A stretch of DNA of 35,793 bases from Steroidobacteraceae bacterium (lineage in GTDB: Bacteria; Pseudomonadota; Gammaproteobacteria; Steroidobacterales; Steroidobacteraceae), in assembly GCA_027456085.1 (NCBI GenBank), contig DAIDVO010000112.1, positions 1-35,793 on the forward strand, in the 5' to 3' direction. The position numbers were made by a program, and so were the translations under genes. A model generated the notes under the pieces. It did not search any database and was not told the origin of the DNA. It saw only the letters and a list, made by a program, of their open reading frames with translations. Shown piece by piece: positions 1 through 8,215 of this stretch. Positions within the stretch are counted from its first letter, which is position 1, and every line of letters begins with the position of its first letter.

Positions 1-1052
1 CCGAGCGCGACGCCGAAATTGCGCAGCACGGTCGAATCGGTGAGGTCGCGCTGCCAGCGGGAGATCGGTAATTTCTCGGCGAAGTGGGACAAGAGCGCGT
101 TCGCAATGCCGAGATTGCCTTCGGCGTTCTCGAAGTCGATCGGATTGATCTTGTGCGGCATCGTCGACGAGCCCACCTCGCCCTCGACGGCGCGCTGTTT
201 GAAGTAGCCGAGGGAGATGTAGCTCCACATGTCGCGCGCGAGATCCAGCAGCACCGTATTGGCGCGCATCACGGCGTGGGAATACTCCGCGATCCAGTCG
301 TGCGGCTCGATCTGGGTCGTGTACGCGTTCGGGCGCAGATCGAGCGACTCGATGAATGCGGCGCTGAACGCCTCCCAGTCGACGCCCGGCAGCGCCGCGA
401 CGTGCGCGTTGAAATTGCCGACCGCGCCGTTCATTTTGCCGAGTATCGGCACCGCTGCGATGCCGGCACGCTGCGCGCGCAGGCGCGCGGCGAAATTCGC
501 CATTTCCTTGCCCATCGTCGTGGGGGTCGCCGTTTGCCCGTGCGTGCGGCCGAGCATGCCCGCGTCCGCGTGACGGCTCGCGAGACTCTCGAGCATCGAG
601 CGCAATTCGTCGATCAGCGGGAGAAGGACCCGCACGCGCGCGGCCTTGAGCATCAAGGCGTACGCGAGGTTGTTGATGTCCTCGGAGGTGCAGCCGAAAT
701 GCACCCATTCCAATTCGGCGGGCGACGCGCCGCGCGACTCGAGCTCGGCGCGCATCCAATATTCGACGGCTTTCACGTCGTGATTCGTCCGCGCCTCGAT
801 TTGCTTGATCGCCGCGACGTCGGTCGCGGACGGATCCGCGGCGAGGCCCTGAAGCCACGCGCAGCACGGCGGCGGCAGCGCCGCGAGCGCTTCGCGCGCG
901 GGACCTTGCGCGAGCGCGAGGAGCCAGGCGCATTCGACGCGCGTCCGCTCCCGCATCAGCCCCGCTTCGCAGAACAGCGATCGAATGGCCGTCAGCTTGC
1001 CGGCATAGCGCCCGTCCAGAGGCGAAAGTGCGTCGATGGGGCGCGTAGACAT
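1..1052 (-). CDS. purB: Adenylosuccinate lyase (C-terminal part cut by window edge)
   Basis: Adenylosuccinate lyase cleaves SAICAR to AICAR and adenylosuccinate to AMP plus fumarate in purine synthesis. About 350 residues are visible from an ATG at 1052; the E. coli type is about 456 long, so roughly the last 100 lie outside the window. The protein starts MSTRPIDALSPLDGRYAGKL, typical of the E. coli-type family. The catalytic histidine loop GRTHGQTATPTTMGKEMANF and the superfamily signature SSTMPHKINPIDFENAEGNL are both present and intact. It is divergent from fumC, another fumarase/aspartase superfamily member, with only about 70 bases between them, so their promoters must overlap. The assignment rests on the signature, the N-terminus and the large-subclass insertions. 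Confidence 0.95.
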   Translation of the reverse strand, partial: MSTRPIDALSPLDGRYAGKLTAIRSLFCEAGLMRERTRVECAWLLALAQGPAREALAALPPPCCAWLQGLAADPSATDVAAIKQIEARTNHDVKAVEYWMRAELESRGASPAELEWVHFGCTSEDINNLAYALMLKAARVRVLLPLIDELRSMLESLASRHADAGMLGRTHGQTATPTTMGKEMANFAARLRAQRAGIAAVPILGKMNGAVGNFNAHVAALPGVDWEAFSAAFIESLDLRPNAYTTQIEPHDWIAEYSHAVMRANTVLLDLARDMWSYISLGYFKQRAVEGEVGSSTMPHKINPIDFENAEGNLGIANALLSHFAEKLPISRWQRDLTDSTVLRNFGVAL

Positions 1053-1125
1053 CGGAGTGTGAAGCCCGTGAATGATAGAATGCCGGCATATTACCGCAAT
1101 CGGCATGAACCCGCGGGGACGCACC

Positions 1126-2523
1126 GTGAAGACCGCCGGCTTTCGCATTGAGTACGACAGTATGGGCGCCGTGGAGGTGCCTGAGACGGCGCTATGGGGC
1201 GCGGCCACCGCGCGCGCCTTGCGGAACTTTCCGCCGAGCGGCCTGCGGCTGCCGCGCGGGTTCATCCACGCGCTCGGGCTGATCAAAAGCTGCGCGGCGG
1301 CCGCCAACGCCGAGCTCGGCGATCTGCCGGCCGAGATGGCCGCGGCGATTCAAGGCGCCGCGGACGAAGTCGCGGCGGGCATGCACGACGATCAATTTCC
1401 GGTGGACTTGTTTCAAACCGGCTCGGGAACGAGCACCAACATGAACGCGAACGAGGTCATCGCCGCACTCGCGGGGCGGCGGATCGCGGCGCGCGTGCAT
1501 CCGAACGACCACGTGAACATGGCCCAGAGCAGCAACGACGTCATGCCGACGGCGATCCACGTCGCCGCGGTCCTCGCGCTGCAGGAACGGCTGCTGCCCG
1601 CGGTCGCGCACGTCGGTGCGACTCTCGGTGCGCGCATTCCCGCGCTGTGCGCGGTCGTCAAGACCGGCCGTACGCACTTGATGGACGCCGTGCCGCTGAC
1701 GCTGGGCCAGGAACTCGGCGGCTGGAAGGCTCAATTCGACGCCTGTCGCGATCGGTTGACCGCGGCGCTGCCGCGCCTGCTCGCATTGGCGCAGGGCGGC
1801 ACGGCGGTCGGCACAGGCCTCAATGCGCGGCCGGAGTTCGGCCGGGCTTTCACACGGCTGCTCGCGCGGCGCACCGCGACGGATTTCACCGCGAGCGACA
1901 ATTATTTCGCGGCGATCTCCGGACAGGAGACTGCCGTGGAATTGTCGGGAGCTCTGAAGGTTCTTGCGGTGGTCTCGATGAAAGTGGCGAACGATCTGCG
2001 CTGGATGAACAGCGGCCCGCTCGCCGGCCTCGCGGAGATTTCGCTTCCGGCCCTGCAGCCGGGCAGCAGCATCATGCCCGGCAAGGTCAATCCGGTCGTG
2101 CCGGAGGCGGTCGCGATGATCGCCGCGCAAGTGATCGGCAACGATGCGGCGATCGCAATCGCCGCACAGTCGGGTAATTTTCAATTGAACGTGATGCTGC
2201 CGGTGATCGCGTATAATTTGCTGCAGAGTATCGAGCTGCTCGCGATCGCGTGCCGCAATTTGGCCGACAAGGCGCTTGCGGATTTCACCGTGAACGAGGC
2301 CGGGCTGAGACGCGCGCTCGAGCGCAATCCGATTCTGGTGACCGCGCTGAACCGCTCGATCGGCTACGAGAGGGGCGCCGCCATCGCGAAGAGGGCCTAC
2401 GTCGCAGGCCGGCCGATCGCCGCGATTGCCGCCGAGATGACCGATCTGTCCGCCGCGGATCTCGCGCGTCTCCTTGATCCGCTCCAATTGACGAAGCGCG
2501 CCGGCCCCGGCGGCGCCGCTTGA
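1126..2523 (+). CDS. fumC: Class II fumarate hydratase
   Basis: Iron-independent fumarase interconverting fumarate and L-malate in the TCA cycle; the family is a cytoplasmic homotetramer. Seen in the sequence: DSMGAVEVPETALWGAAT near the N-terminus, TGSGTSTNMNANEVIAAL, SSNDVMPTAIH, the TGRTHLMDAVPLT catalytic loop and the signature GSSIMPGKVNPVVPEA. The GTG at 1126 is chosen because GGGGA lies six bases upstream and because the resulting start (M-K-T-A-G-F-R-I-E-Y-D-S-M-G) matches the spacing of known FumC N-termini. This gives 465 residues, against about 467 for E. coli FumC. In-frame ATGs at 1105 and 1072 are possible but lack a ribosome binding site. A Nudix gene follows seven bases downstream. 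Confidence 0.93.
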   Translation: MKTAGFRIEYDSMGAVEVPETALWGAATARALRNFPPSGLRLPRGFIHALGLIKSCAAAANAELGDLPAEMAAAIQGAADEVAAGMHDDQFPVDLFQTGSGTSTNMNANEVIAALAGRRIAARVHPNDHVNMAQSSNDVMPTAIHVAAVLALQERLLPAVAHVGATLGARIPALCAVVKTGRTHLMDAVPLTLGQELGGWKAQFDACRDRLTAALPRLLALAQGGTAVGTGLNARPEFGRAFTRLLARRTATDFTASDNYFAAISGQETAVELSGALKVLAVVSMKVANDLRWMNSGPLAGLAEISLPALQPGSSIMPGKVNPVVPEAVAMIAAQVIGNDAAIAIAAQSGNFQLNVMLPVIAYNLLQSIELLAIACRNLADKALADFTVNEAGLRRALERNPILVTALNRSIGYERGAAIAKRAYVAGRPIAAIAAEMTDLSAADLARLLDPLQLTKRAGPGGAA

Positions 2524-2530
2524 ACATTGC

Positions 2531-3181
2531 ATGACCGCTGCAAGTTATACGCGCGCACGCATCCGCAGTGCACTGAACCCCCGGGCCTCGCAGGCAGGCG
2601 ACGACATGCAGTGGCTCGCAGGTTCGACTGCGGCGGTGCGCGCGCTCGTGCGCAGCACGCTGCCCGCGCCGCCGATGCCCGCCGCGGTGCTGGTACCCTT
2701 GGTCGAACGCGGGCACGGGTTCTCCGTGCTGCTGACGCAGCGCGCGGCCACGCTGCGGGAACATGCGGGGCAGATCAGCTTTCCGGGCGGGCGCATCGAG
2801 CCCGAAGACCCGGACGCATGGCATGCGGCGCTGCGCGAGGCGCGCGAGGAAATCGGCCTCGCACCGGAGTTCGTCGAGTTTGCGGGCTATCTGCCGGATC
2901 ACCTGATCATGACGGGATACCGGGTGACACCGGTCGTCGGATTCGTCGATCCGCGCTACGCGCTCGAACTCGAAGCGTCCGAGGTGGACGATGCGTTCGA
3001 GGTGCCGCTGGCATTCGTATTGGACCCGGCGAATCATTTGCCGCGCATGCGCCGCGTCGGCGACATAGACATTCCGGTCTTCGACATTCCGTACGGCAAG
3101 CGGCGCATTTGGGGCGCGACCTCGGCAATGCTGCTGACGCTGCGGCGCCAGCTCACCGAACGCGGATCCGCGCCGCAATGA
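2531..3181 (+). CDS. NudL-type Nudix hydrolase (putative CoA pyrophosphatase)
   Basis: A 216-residue Nudix protein. The block LLTQRAATLREHAGQISFPG followed by G-R-I-E-P-E-D and the Nudix box REAREEIGL is the arrangement of the UPF0035/NudL group, whose known members hydrolyse CoA or related diphosphates. Downstream GYRVTPVVGFVDP and ASEVDDAFEVPLAFVLDP are also typical of this group. There is no obvious ribosome binding site before the ATG at 2531. An internal ATG at 2606 (MQWLAG) would remove 25 poorly conserved residues and cannot be excluded. The stop codon overlaps the mazG start as ATGA, so the two house-cleaning hydrolases are probably translationally coupled. The substrate is inferred only from family membership. 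Confidence 0.85.
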   Translation: MTAASYTRARIRSALNPRASQAGDDMQWLAGSTAAVRALVRSTLPAPPMPAAVLVPLVERGHGFSVLLTQRAATLREHAGQISFPGGRIEPEDPDAWHAALREAREEIGLAPEFVEFAGYLPDHLIMTGYRVTPVVGFVDPRYALELEASEVDDAFEVPLAFVLDPANHLPRMRRVGDIDIPVFDIPYGKRRIWGATSAMLLTLRRQLTERGSAPQ

Positions 3182-3975
3182 CCGATTCGATGGGCGAGTT
3201 GCTCGCGATCATGGCGCGGCTGCGCGGCGCCGGGGGCTGCCCGTGGGACCGCGCACAGACTTTCGCGTCGATCGCGCGTTACACGATCGAAGAAGCGTAT
3301 GAGGTCGCCGACGCGATCGAGAGCGAGGATCCCGCGCACTTGAGATCCGAACTCGGCGATCTCCTGTTTCAGGTCGTGTTCCAGTCCCAGATCGCAAGCG
3401 AACAGGGGCATTTCGATTTCGCGGCCGTCGCAGCCTCGATCTGCGACAAACTGGTGCGCCGTCACCCGCATGTGTTCGAAAGCGGCGTGAGCATGACGGC
3501 CGAAGAGCAAAGCGCGGCATGGGAGGGGATCAAAGCGCGGGAGCGCCGCGCCGCGGGCGCCGCGGGCGCCGCGAGCCGCGTGGACGAGGTGCCCCGATCG
3601 CTGCCGGCGTTGATGAGGACGCACAAGCTGGGGGCGCGGGCGGCTCACGCCGGGTTCGATTTTACCGAGCCTGGCGGCGCCGCGGCCAATGTCGCCGAGG
3701 AACTTGCGGAAGTGCTCGCGGCGGCCGCGGAGGGGCGGGCGGAGCTGCGCGCGGCGCGCGTCTTCGAGGAATTGGGCGATTTGCTGTTCGCAGCGGCGAA
3801 TTTGGCGCGCAAGCTCGGTGTCGATGCGGAGGCGGCGCTGCGCGCGGCGAATGCGAAATTCGAGCGGCGTGTCCGCGGCATGGAATCGCTGGCGGCCGCG
3901 CGCGGGCTGGACTTCGCGAGCTTGGGTCTTGCGGCGCAGGAAGCTCTTTGGCACGAAGCGAAGCTCGCCGAATGA
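3178..3975 (+). CDS. mazG: Nucleoside triphosphate pyrophosphohydrolase MazG
   Basis: MazG hydrolyses (d)NTPs to the monophosphate and pyrophosphate and removes non-canonical nucleotides. The 265-residue product has the usual two tandem MazG folds. The first holds LRGAGGCPWDRAQTFASIAR, TIEEAYEVADAIES and ELGDLLFQVVFQSQIA, with the metal-binding E-E-x-x-E and E-x-x-D motifs. The second holds AEELAEVLAAAAEG and FEELGDLLFAAANLARKLG. The segment HPHVFESGVSMTAEEQSAAW is characteristic of full-length enterobacterial-type MazG. The linker is enriched in Ala/Gly/Arg (A-A-G-A-A-G-A-A). It starts inside the stop of the Nudix gene, suggesting one nucleotide-pool sanitation operon behind fumC. Confidence 0.95.
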   Translation: MTDSMGELLAIMARLRGAGGCPWDRAQTFASIARYTIEEAYEVADAIESEDPAHLRSELGDLLFQVVFQSQIASEQGHFDFAAVAASICDKLVRRHPHVFESGVSMTAEEQSAAWEGIKARERRAAGAAGAASRVDEVPRSLPALMRTHKLGARAAHAGFDFTEPGGAAANVAEELAEVLAAAAEGRAELRAARVFEELGDLLFAAANLARKLGVDAEAALRAANAKFERRVRGMESLAAARGLDFASLGLAAQEALWHEAKLAE

Positions 3976-4006
3976 GGGCTGCGCGCCGCCGCGATCGAGC
4001 CTTGGC

Positions 4007-5572
4007 TCAGACGTTGAAGCGAATCCCCTGGGCCAACGGCAGTTCCGCGCTCCAGTTGATCGTCGTCGTTTGCCGGCGCATATAGGCTTTCCACGCGTCG
4101 GAACCGGCTTCGCGGCCGCCGCCGGTGTCCTTCTCGCCGCCGAATGCACCGCCGATTTCCGCGCCGGAAGTGCCGAGGTTCACGTTCGCGATGCCGCAAT
4201 CGCTGCCCTGTGCCGACAAGAAGCGCTCGGCGGCCTGCAGACGGTCCGTGAATATCGCCGACGATAGCCCATAGGGCACCGCGTTTTGCAGCGCCACGGC
4301 CTCGTCGAGGTCCTGGTAGGCGACGAGATACAGGATCGGCGCGAAGGTCTCATGCTGCACGATCGGCATGTCCGCCGTTGCGCGCACCAGCGCGGGCTCG
4401 ACGAAGTGGCCCGGACGGTCGAGCGCGCGGCCTCCGTACAGTACCTTCCCACCCTGCGATTTGGCGGCGGCGATCGATGCCTGGTACTGCTTGACAGCGC
4501 CGTCATCGATCAGCGGCCCCATCAGCGTGGCCGCATCCAGCGGATCCCCGATGCGCACCTGGCCGTAGGCCGCGATCAGCCGCCGCTCGAGCTCCGCGGC
4601 GCGCGACTCGTGCACGAGCACGCGGCGCGTCGTCGTACAGCGCTGGCCGGCGGTGCCGACCGCGCCGAACACGATCGCGGGGACCGCAAGGTCCATGTTT
4701 GCGGTTTCATCGACGATGATCGCGTTGTTGCCGCCGAGCTCCAACAGGCTCTTGCCGAGCCGTTCCGCGACGCGCACGCCGATGCGGCGGCCGACCTGCG
4801 TCGAGCCGGTGAATGAAACCAGTGCGACGCGCCGGTCGTCGACGAATTTCTCGGCGAGCTCGGTGCCGGCGTCGATGAACAGTTGGAAAATGGCCGGCAG
4901 CGAATGGCGTTCGAGAACGCGGTTGCAGATCCTCTGCACCGCGAGCGCGCACAGCGCGGTTTTCGGCGAAGGTTTCCAAACGGTCGCGTTGCCGCATATC
5001 GCGGCGATGAACGCGTTCCAAGACCACACCGCGACCGGAAAGTTGAATGCGGAAATCACGCCGACGACACCGAGCGGATGCCATTGATCGTACATCCGAT
5101 GCTGGCTGCGCTCGGAGTGCATCGTCGAGCCGTACAGCATGCGCGATTGGCCGACGGCGAAGTCGGCGATGTCGATCATCTCTTGTACTTCGCCGTCGCC
5201 CTCGGCCTTGATTTTGCCGTTTTCCAGCGAAACGAGGCTGCCCAAAGCGCTCTTGAACGTGCGCAGCTCTGCGCCGATCAGCCGAACCGCTTCGCCGCGC
5301 TTAGGCGCCGGGACCAGGGCCCAGCGATTTGCCGCCGCGACTGCGGACGCGACGACGTGTTCATAGTCCGCGGCCGTAGCCGCACGGACCTGCGCGAGTC
5401 TTGCGCCGGTCGACGGATTGTGCGAATCGATCAGCGGGCCCGCGCCTGCGTCGTTCCAGCCGTGGCTCGCGCTCCAGGCGCCGCCGTTGACGGCGCCCAA
5501 GCCGAGCGCCTCCAGCGGATCCTGCAGCGCTGCCGCATCGTTGATCGATCGGGAATCCTTCATATTGACCAT
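4007..5572 (-). CDS. ALDH7-type aldehyde dehydrogenase (putative alpha-aminoadipic semialdehyde dehydrogenase)
   Basis: NAD(P)-dependent aldehyde dehydrogenase of the ALDH7A1/AmaB branch, which oxidises L-2-aminoadipate 6-semialdehyde in lysine catabolism. The branch is indicated by the C-terminal block [20 protein letters not shown] with [16 protein letters not shown] and by [20 protein letters not shown]. The catalytic cysteine lies in [12 protein letters not shown], the general base glutamate in [14 protein letters not shown] and the cofactor site in [11 protein letters not shown]. The chosen ATG at 5572 gives 521 residues with a weak GAGA ahead of it; a second ATG lies at 5563. No other lysine-degradation gene is nearby, so the substrate is inferred from the subfamily. 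It is divergent from the DAHP synthase and convergent with mazG. Confidence 0.85.
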   Translation of the reverse strand: MVNMKDSRSINDAAALQDPLEALGLGAVNGGAWSASHGWNDAGAGPLIDSHNPSTGARLAQVRAATAADYEHVVASAVAAANRWALVPAPKRGEAVRLIGAELRTFKSALGSLVSLENGKIKAEGDGEVQEMIDIADFAVGQSRMLYGSTMHSERSQHRMYDQWHPLGVVGVISAFNFPVAVWSWNAFIAAICGNATVWKPSPKTALCALAVQRICNRVLERHSLPAIFQLFIDAGTELAEKFVDDRRVALVSFTGSTQVGRRIGVRVAERLGKSLLELGGNNAIIVDETANMDLAVPAIVFGAVGTAGQRCTTTRRVLVHESRAAELERRLIAAYGQVRIGDPLDAATLMGPLIDDGAVKQYQASIAAAKSQGGKVLYGGRALDRPGHFVEPALVRATADMPIVQHETFAPILYLVAYQDLDEAVALQNAVPYGLSSAIFTDRLQAAERFLSAQGSDCGIANVNLGTSGAEIGGAFGGEKDTGGGREAGSDAWKAYMRRQTTTINWSAELPLAQGIRFNV

Positions 5573-5722
5573 GGGTGGTTCTCGTACAGCGCTCGGACGG
5601 ATTTGGATGCGGCGGCATTTTGGCGCGCGCGCGCGCGCAATGCCACCTGAATTCGCAGCTGCATGGGGATCCGAGGCGCCACAAACAAGGGCGCGCCGCG
5701 CACTTTGCATCGATCGTTCGCT

Positions 5723-5751
5723 TTGCACCCGGTTCGGCCTGTGTGTAGCAT
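5723..5751 (+). promoter_or_regulatory. Likely sigma70 promoter of the DAHP synthase gene
   Basis: TTGCAC at 5723-5728 and TAGCAT at 5746-5751 are separated by 17 bases, about ten bases before the ATG at 5762. The short distance means a very short or leaderless 5' end if this promoter is used. It is a consensus match only. Confidence 0.4.
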
Positions 5752-5761
5752 CCGGAATTCC

Positions 5762-7138
5762 ATGTCAAAAAGTGCCCTATTGACGAACTGGCATCCGGCG
5801 AGCTGGCAAAGCCGCCCGGCGGCCCAACAGCCGAGATATTCGCAGCCGGCGGTTTTGGAGCGCACGATTGCCGCTTTGAGCCGGCTTCCGCCGCTGGTCG
5901 TCTCCTGGGAGATCGAGGCGCTGCGCACCAAACTCGCGCAGGCCGAACGCGGCGAACAATTCTTGCTGCAGGGCGGCGATTGCGCCGAAAGCTTCGACGA
6001 TTGCGAATCCGACAATATCGCGCGCCGGCTGAAAATCCTTCTGCAGATGAGTCTCGTCATCCTGCAGGGAATGAAAAAGCCGGTGATCCGGGTCGGACGC
6101 TTCGCCGGCCAGTACGCGAAGCCGCGCTCGGCGGAGACGGAGACGCGCGACGGCCTCACGCTGCCGTGTTATCGCGGCGACAATGTGAATCGCCCGGGCT
6201 TCAGCCTCGCCGAACGCGAGCCGGACCCCACGCTGCTGCTGCGCGGCTACGAGCGCGCGTCGCTGACGTTGAATTTCGTAAGGGCGCTGATCGACGGCGG
6301 ATTCGCCGACCTGCATCATCCGGAATATTGGGATTTGGGCTTCCTGCGCCACTCGCCGTTGCGCGACGCGTATCAAGGCATCGTCGATTCGATCGCGGAG
6401 TCGCTGGATTTTTTCGAGTCCATGAGCGGTCTGCGCGTACATGCGGCTACTCGCTGCGACTTCTACACGAGCCACGAAGGGCTGCACCTGCTGTCGGAAC
6501 AGGCGCAGACGCGCTACATCGAGCGGCAAAAGCGCTGGTACAACCTGTCGACGCACATGCCGTGGATCGGCATGCGCACGGCTAATATCGATGGCGCGCA
6601 CATCGAGTATTTCCGCGGCATTGCCAATCCGATCGGTGTAAAGGTCGGTGCGGCGATGAGCGCCGAGTGGCTGCAGGAGCTCGTGCAGGTCCTGAATCCT
6701 CAGAATGAACCGGGGCGGCTGACGCTGATCCATAGGTTCGGGGCGAAGGATATCGAAAAGCGGCTGCCTGAGGTCATTCGCGCGGTGCGCGCGACGGGCT
6801 CGCGCGTGCTGTGGGTGTGCGATCCGATGCACGGCAATACGGAGACGACCGCGGGCGGAATCAAGACGCGGCGGTTCGAGAACATTCTCGCCGAGGTGGA
6901 GGCCGCTTTCCGGATTCACGAGGACTGTGGTTCGATGCTCGGTGGGGTGCACATCGAATTGACCGGCGAGGATGTCACCGAATGTATCGGCGGTGCACGT
7001 GGGCTTGCCGAGGCGGATCTTGCGCGCGCGTACAAGAGCGCCGTGGACCCACGTCTGAACGGCGAGCAATCCTTGGAACTCGCGATGCGAATCGCCCAGC
7101 ACGCGGCCGCCAAAAGACGATCCGCGAAACGCTCCTAA
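5762..7138 (+). CDS. Class II 3-deoxy-7-phosphoheptulonate synthase (DAHP synthase)
   Basis: Catalyses the first shikimate-pathway step, phosphoenolpyruvate plus erythrose 4-phosphate to DAHP. This is the class II (plant/mycobacterial AroAII) type, unrelated in length and sequence to E. coli AroF/G/H. The N-terminal W-H-P-A-S-W motif is present. The metal-binding cysteine is Cys74 in [16 protein letters not shown], and [48 protein letters not shown] and [20 protein letters not shown] follow in family order. The ATG at 5762 gives 458 residues, usual for the class. In-frame sequence upstream of it (from 5663) shows no family similarity and is left out. I cannot judge allosteric regulation from the sequence. 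Confidence 0.95.
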   Translation: MSKSALLTNWHPASWQSRPAAQQPRYSQPAVLERTIAALSRLPPLVVSWEIEALRTKLAQAERGEQFLLQGGDCAESFDDCESDNIARRLKILLQMSLVILQGMKKPVIRVGRFAGQYAKPRSAETETRDGLTLPCYRGDNVNRPGFSLAEREPDPTLLLRGYERASLTLNFVRALIDGGFADLHHPEYWDLGFLRHSPLRDAYQGIVDSIAESLDFFESMSGLRVHAATRCDFYTSHEGLHLLSEQAQTRYIERQKRWYNLSTHMPWIGMRTANIDGAHIEYFRGIANPIGVKVGAAMSAEWLQELVQVLNPQNEPGRLTLIHRFGAKDIEKRLPEVIRAVRATGSRVLWVCDPMHGNTETTAGGIKTRRFENILAEVEAAFRIHEDCGSMLGGVHIELTGEDVTECIGGARGLAEADLARAYKSAVDPRLNGEQSLELAMRIAQHAAAKRRSAKRS

Positions 7139-7144
7139 GCGGCC

Positions 7145-7249
7145 TTGCAACGTCGTTGTCATAATAGAATAACTTTAGATTAAATAGATAGTTACGTTAT
7201 TAATCGAGAATTATTCTCGCTTAGGCGTACGCGTTTTTCGAAACCCGGC
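7145..7249. other. AT-rich intergenic island with a 15-bp palindrome
   Basis: The stretch 7155-7220 is strikingly AT-rich compared with its GC-rich surroundings. It contains the perfect palindrome CGAGAATTATTCTCG at 7205-7219. It lies between the DAHP synthase stop and the promoter at 7250-7277, where it could act as an UP element or operator. The palindrome has no T-tract, so it is a poor intrinsic terminator. No coding sequence is evident. Confidence 0.4.
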
Positions 7250-7277
7250 TTGCCTCGATGCGCCCAGATGTTATTCT
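7250..7277 (+). promoter_or_regulatory. Likely sigma70 promoter for the structured RNA/leader
   Basis: TTGCCT at 7250-7255 and TATTCT at 7272-7277 with a 16-base spacer. A transcript would start near 7284 and run into the terminator at 7528-7561. It is the best promoter-like match in the gap. Confidence 0.45.
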
Positions 7278-7283
7278 CCCACC

Positions 7284-7561
7284 CCCGGTACAGCTCCCGC
7301 CCGTAAACGCTGCAGCGCCGTAGATCCTAAAGGCATAGCCCCGTGTATCGCCTGACGGTGTCACCGACGCGCAAATAATTCGGGCCGCGCCACGGAATTA
7401 ATGCGCCGTCGCCTGGTCCCAAGTCGGTACGGCGACGGTTCGGAACCGGTCAGAGTGGCTCGTCTGATGAACTGAGCCAAGGGTTAGGTTGCGCTCGGGT
7501 TAGTCCAAGTCCAGGCGCGATCGACGGCGGGCTACGCGGAACACCGCGTAGCCCGTTTTTT
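7284..7561 (+). ncRNA. Unidentified structured RNA or attenuator-type leader
   Basis: About 280 bases between the promoter-like site and a strong intrinsic terminator, with no convincing reading frame. Helices I can pair: GCGCA/TGCGC plus TAATTC/GAATTA (7369-7381 with 7395-7406); CCGTCGCC/GGCGACGG (7406-7413 with 7431-7438); CGGTT/AACCG around 7437-7449; GGCTC/GAGCC (7457-7461 with 7474-7478). CGCCTGG at 7410-7416 could also pair with CCAGGCG near 7511-7517, an alternative fold next to the terminator. I do not recognise 6S RNA, tmRNA, RNase P RNA, SRP RNA or a common riboswitch. Because the terminator ends 21 bases before the uracil-DNA glycosylase start, this may be a free small RNA or a leader controlling the udg-uvrC-pgsA genes. 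Confidence 0.5.
7528..7561 (+). terminator. Strong Rho-independent terminator
   Basis: A perfect 12-bp stem, CGGGCTACGCGG with CCGCGTAGCCCG, closes an AACA loop (7540-7543) and is followed directly by six T residues (7556-7561). The T-tract lies on the plus strand, so it ends rightward transcription 21 bases before the next start codon. Confidence 0.92.
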
Positions 7562-7582
7562 GTTAGTGAATCCATACCTGCC

Positions 7583-8215
7583 ATGAACAGCGCCTTTGAT
7601 CCCGGCTGTCGCCGATGTCCGCGCCTCGCCGGCTTTCTCGACGCGGTGAAGCGCCAACAGGCGCACTATTTCTGCAAGCCTGTGCCGCCGTTCGGCGACC
7701 CGCGCGCGCGCTTGTTGATCGTCGGGCTCGCGCCCGGCATGCATGGCGCCAATCGAACCGGTCGGCCTTTCACCGGCGACTTCGCCGGCATACTTCTGTA
7801 TGAAACGCTGCACAAATTGGGTCTCGCGACCGCGCCTGTGTCCGTGTCCTCGGACGACGGCCTCGTGCTGTACGGCGCAAGGATCACGAACGCGGTCAAA
7901 TGCCTGCCGCCCGAAAACAAGCCGCTGCCGGAGGAAGTGAGGAACTGCAACGAATACCTGTTCGAGGAGTTGGCGCAAAGCCCGCATGCGCGCGTGATCC
8001 TGGCGCTCGGAACCGTCGCGCATGCGGCGGTCCTGCGCGCGTGCGGCAGGAGGCCGTCGCAGCTGCGTTTTGCCCACGGAGCCGCATACGCGCTGGGGGA
8101 ACGGCGAACCCTCGTCGACTCGTATCATTGCAGCCGCTACAACACGCAGACGCGCAGACTGACTACCGCGATGTTCGAGAACGTCGTCGAGCGAGCGGCC
8201 GAGCTCGCCGCATGA
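7583..8215 (+). CDS. Family 5 uracil-DNA glycosylase (UDGb)
   Basis: Removes uracil and some other deaminated bases from DNA, starting base excision repair. The 210-residue product shows motif A as GLAPGMHGANRTGRPFTGDF (residues 48-67) and a C-terminal motif HCSRYNTQTRRLT. Both belong to family 5; family 4 has a different motif A. Cys9, Cys12, Cys107 and Cys122 are placed like the 4Fe-4S ligands of this group. No good ribosome binding site is visible before the ATG at 7583. Its stop overlaps the uvrC ATG (ATGA), linking base excision and nucleotide excision repair genes. The preceding terminator suggests conditional expression or a separate promoter. Confidence 0.9.
   Translation: MNSAFDPGCRRCPRLAGFLDAVKRQQAHYFCKPVPPFGDPRARLLIVGLAPGMHGANRTGRPFTGDFAGILLYETLHKLGLATAPVSVSSDDGLVLYGARITNAVKCLPPENKPLPEEVRNCNEYLFEELAQSPHARVILALGTVAHAAVLRACGRRPSQLRFAHGAAYALGERRTLVDSYHCSRYNTQTRRLTTAMFENVVERAAELAA

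Noticed and set aside
7462-7478. CTGATGA string suggesting a hammerhead ribozyme
   Set aside because: No matching GAAA core or three-helix arrangement; the string sits in the loop of the GGCTC/GAGCC hairpin.
7284-7561. Identification of the gap RNA as 6S RNA, tmRNA, RNase P RNA or a known riboswitch
   Set aside because: CCAAGGGTTAG vaguely recalls 6S RNA, but the long single-hairpin fold with a central bubble cannot be drawn. No T-arm, tag frame or RNase P core is present, and no riboswitch consensus that I know matches.
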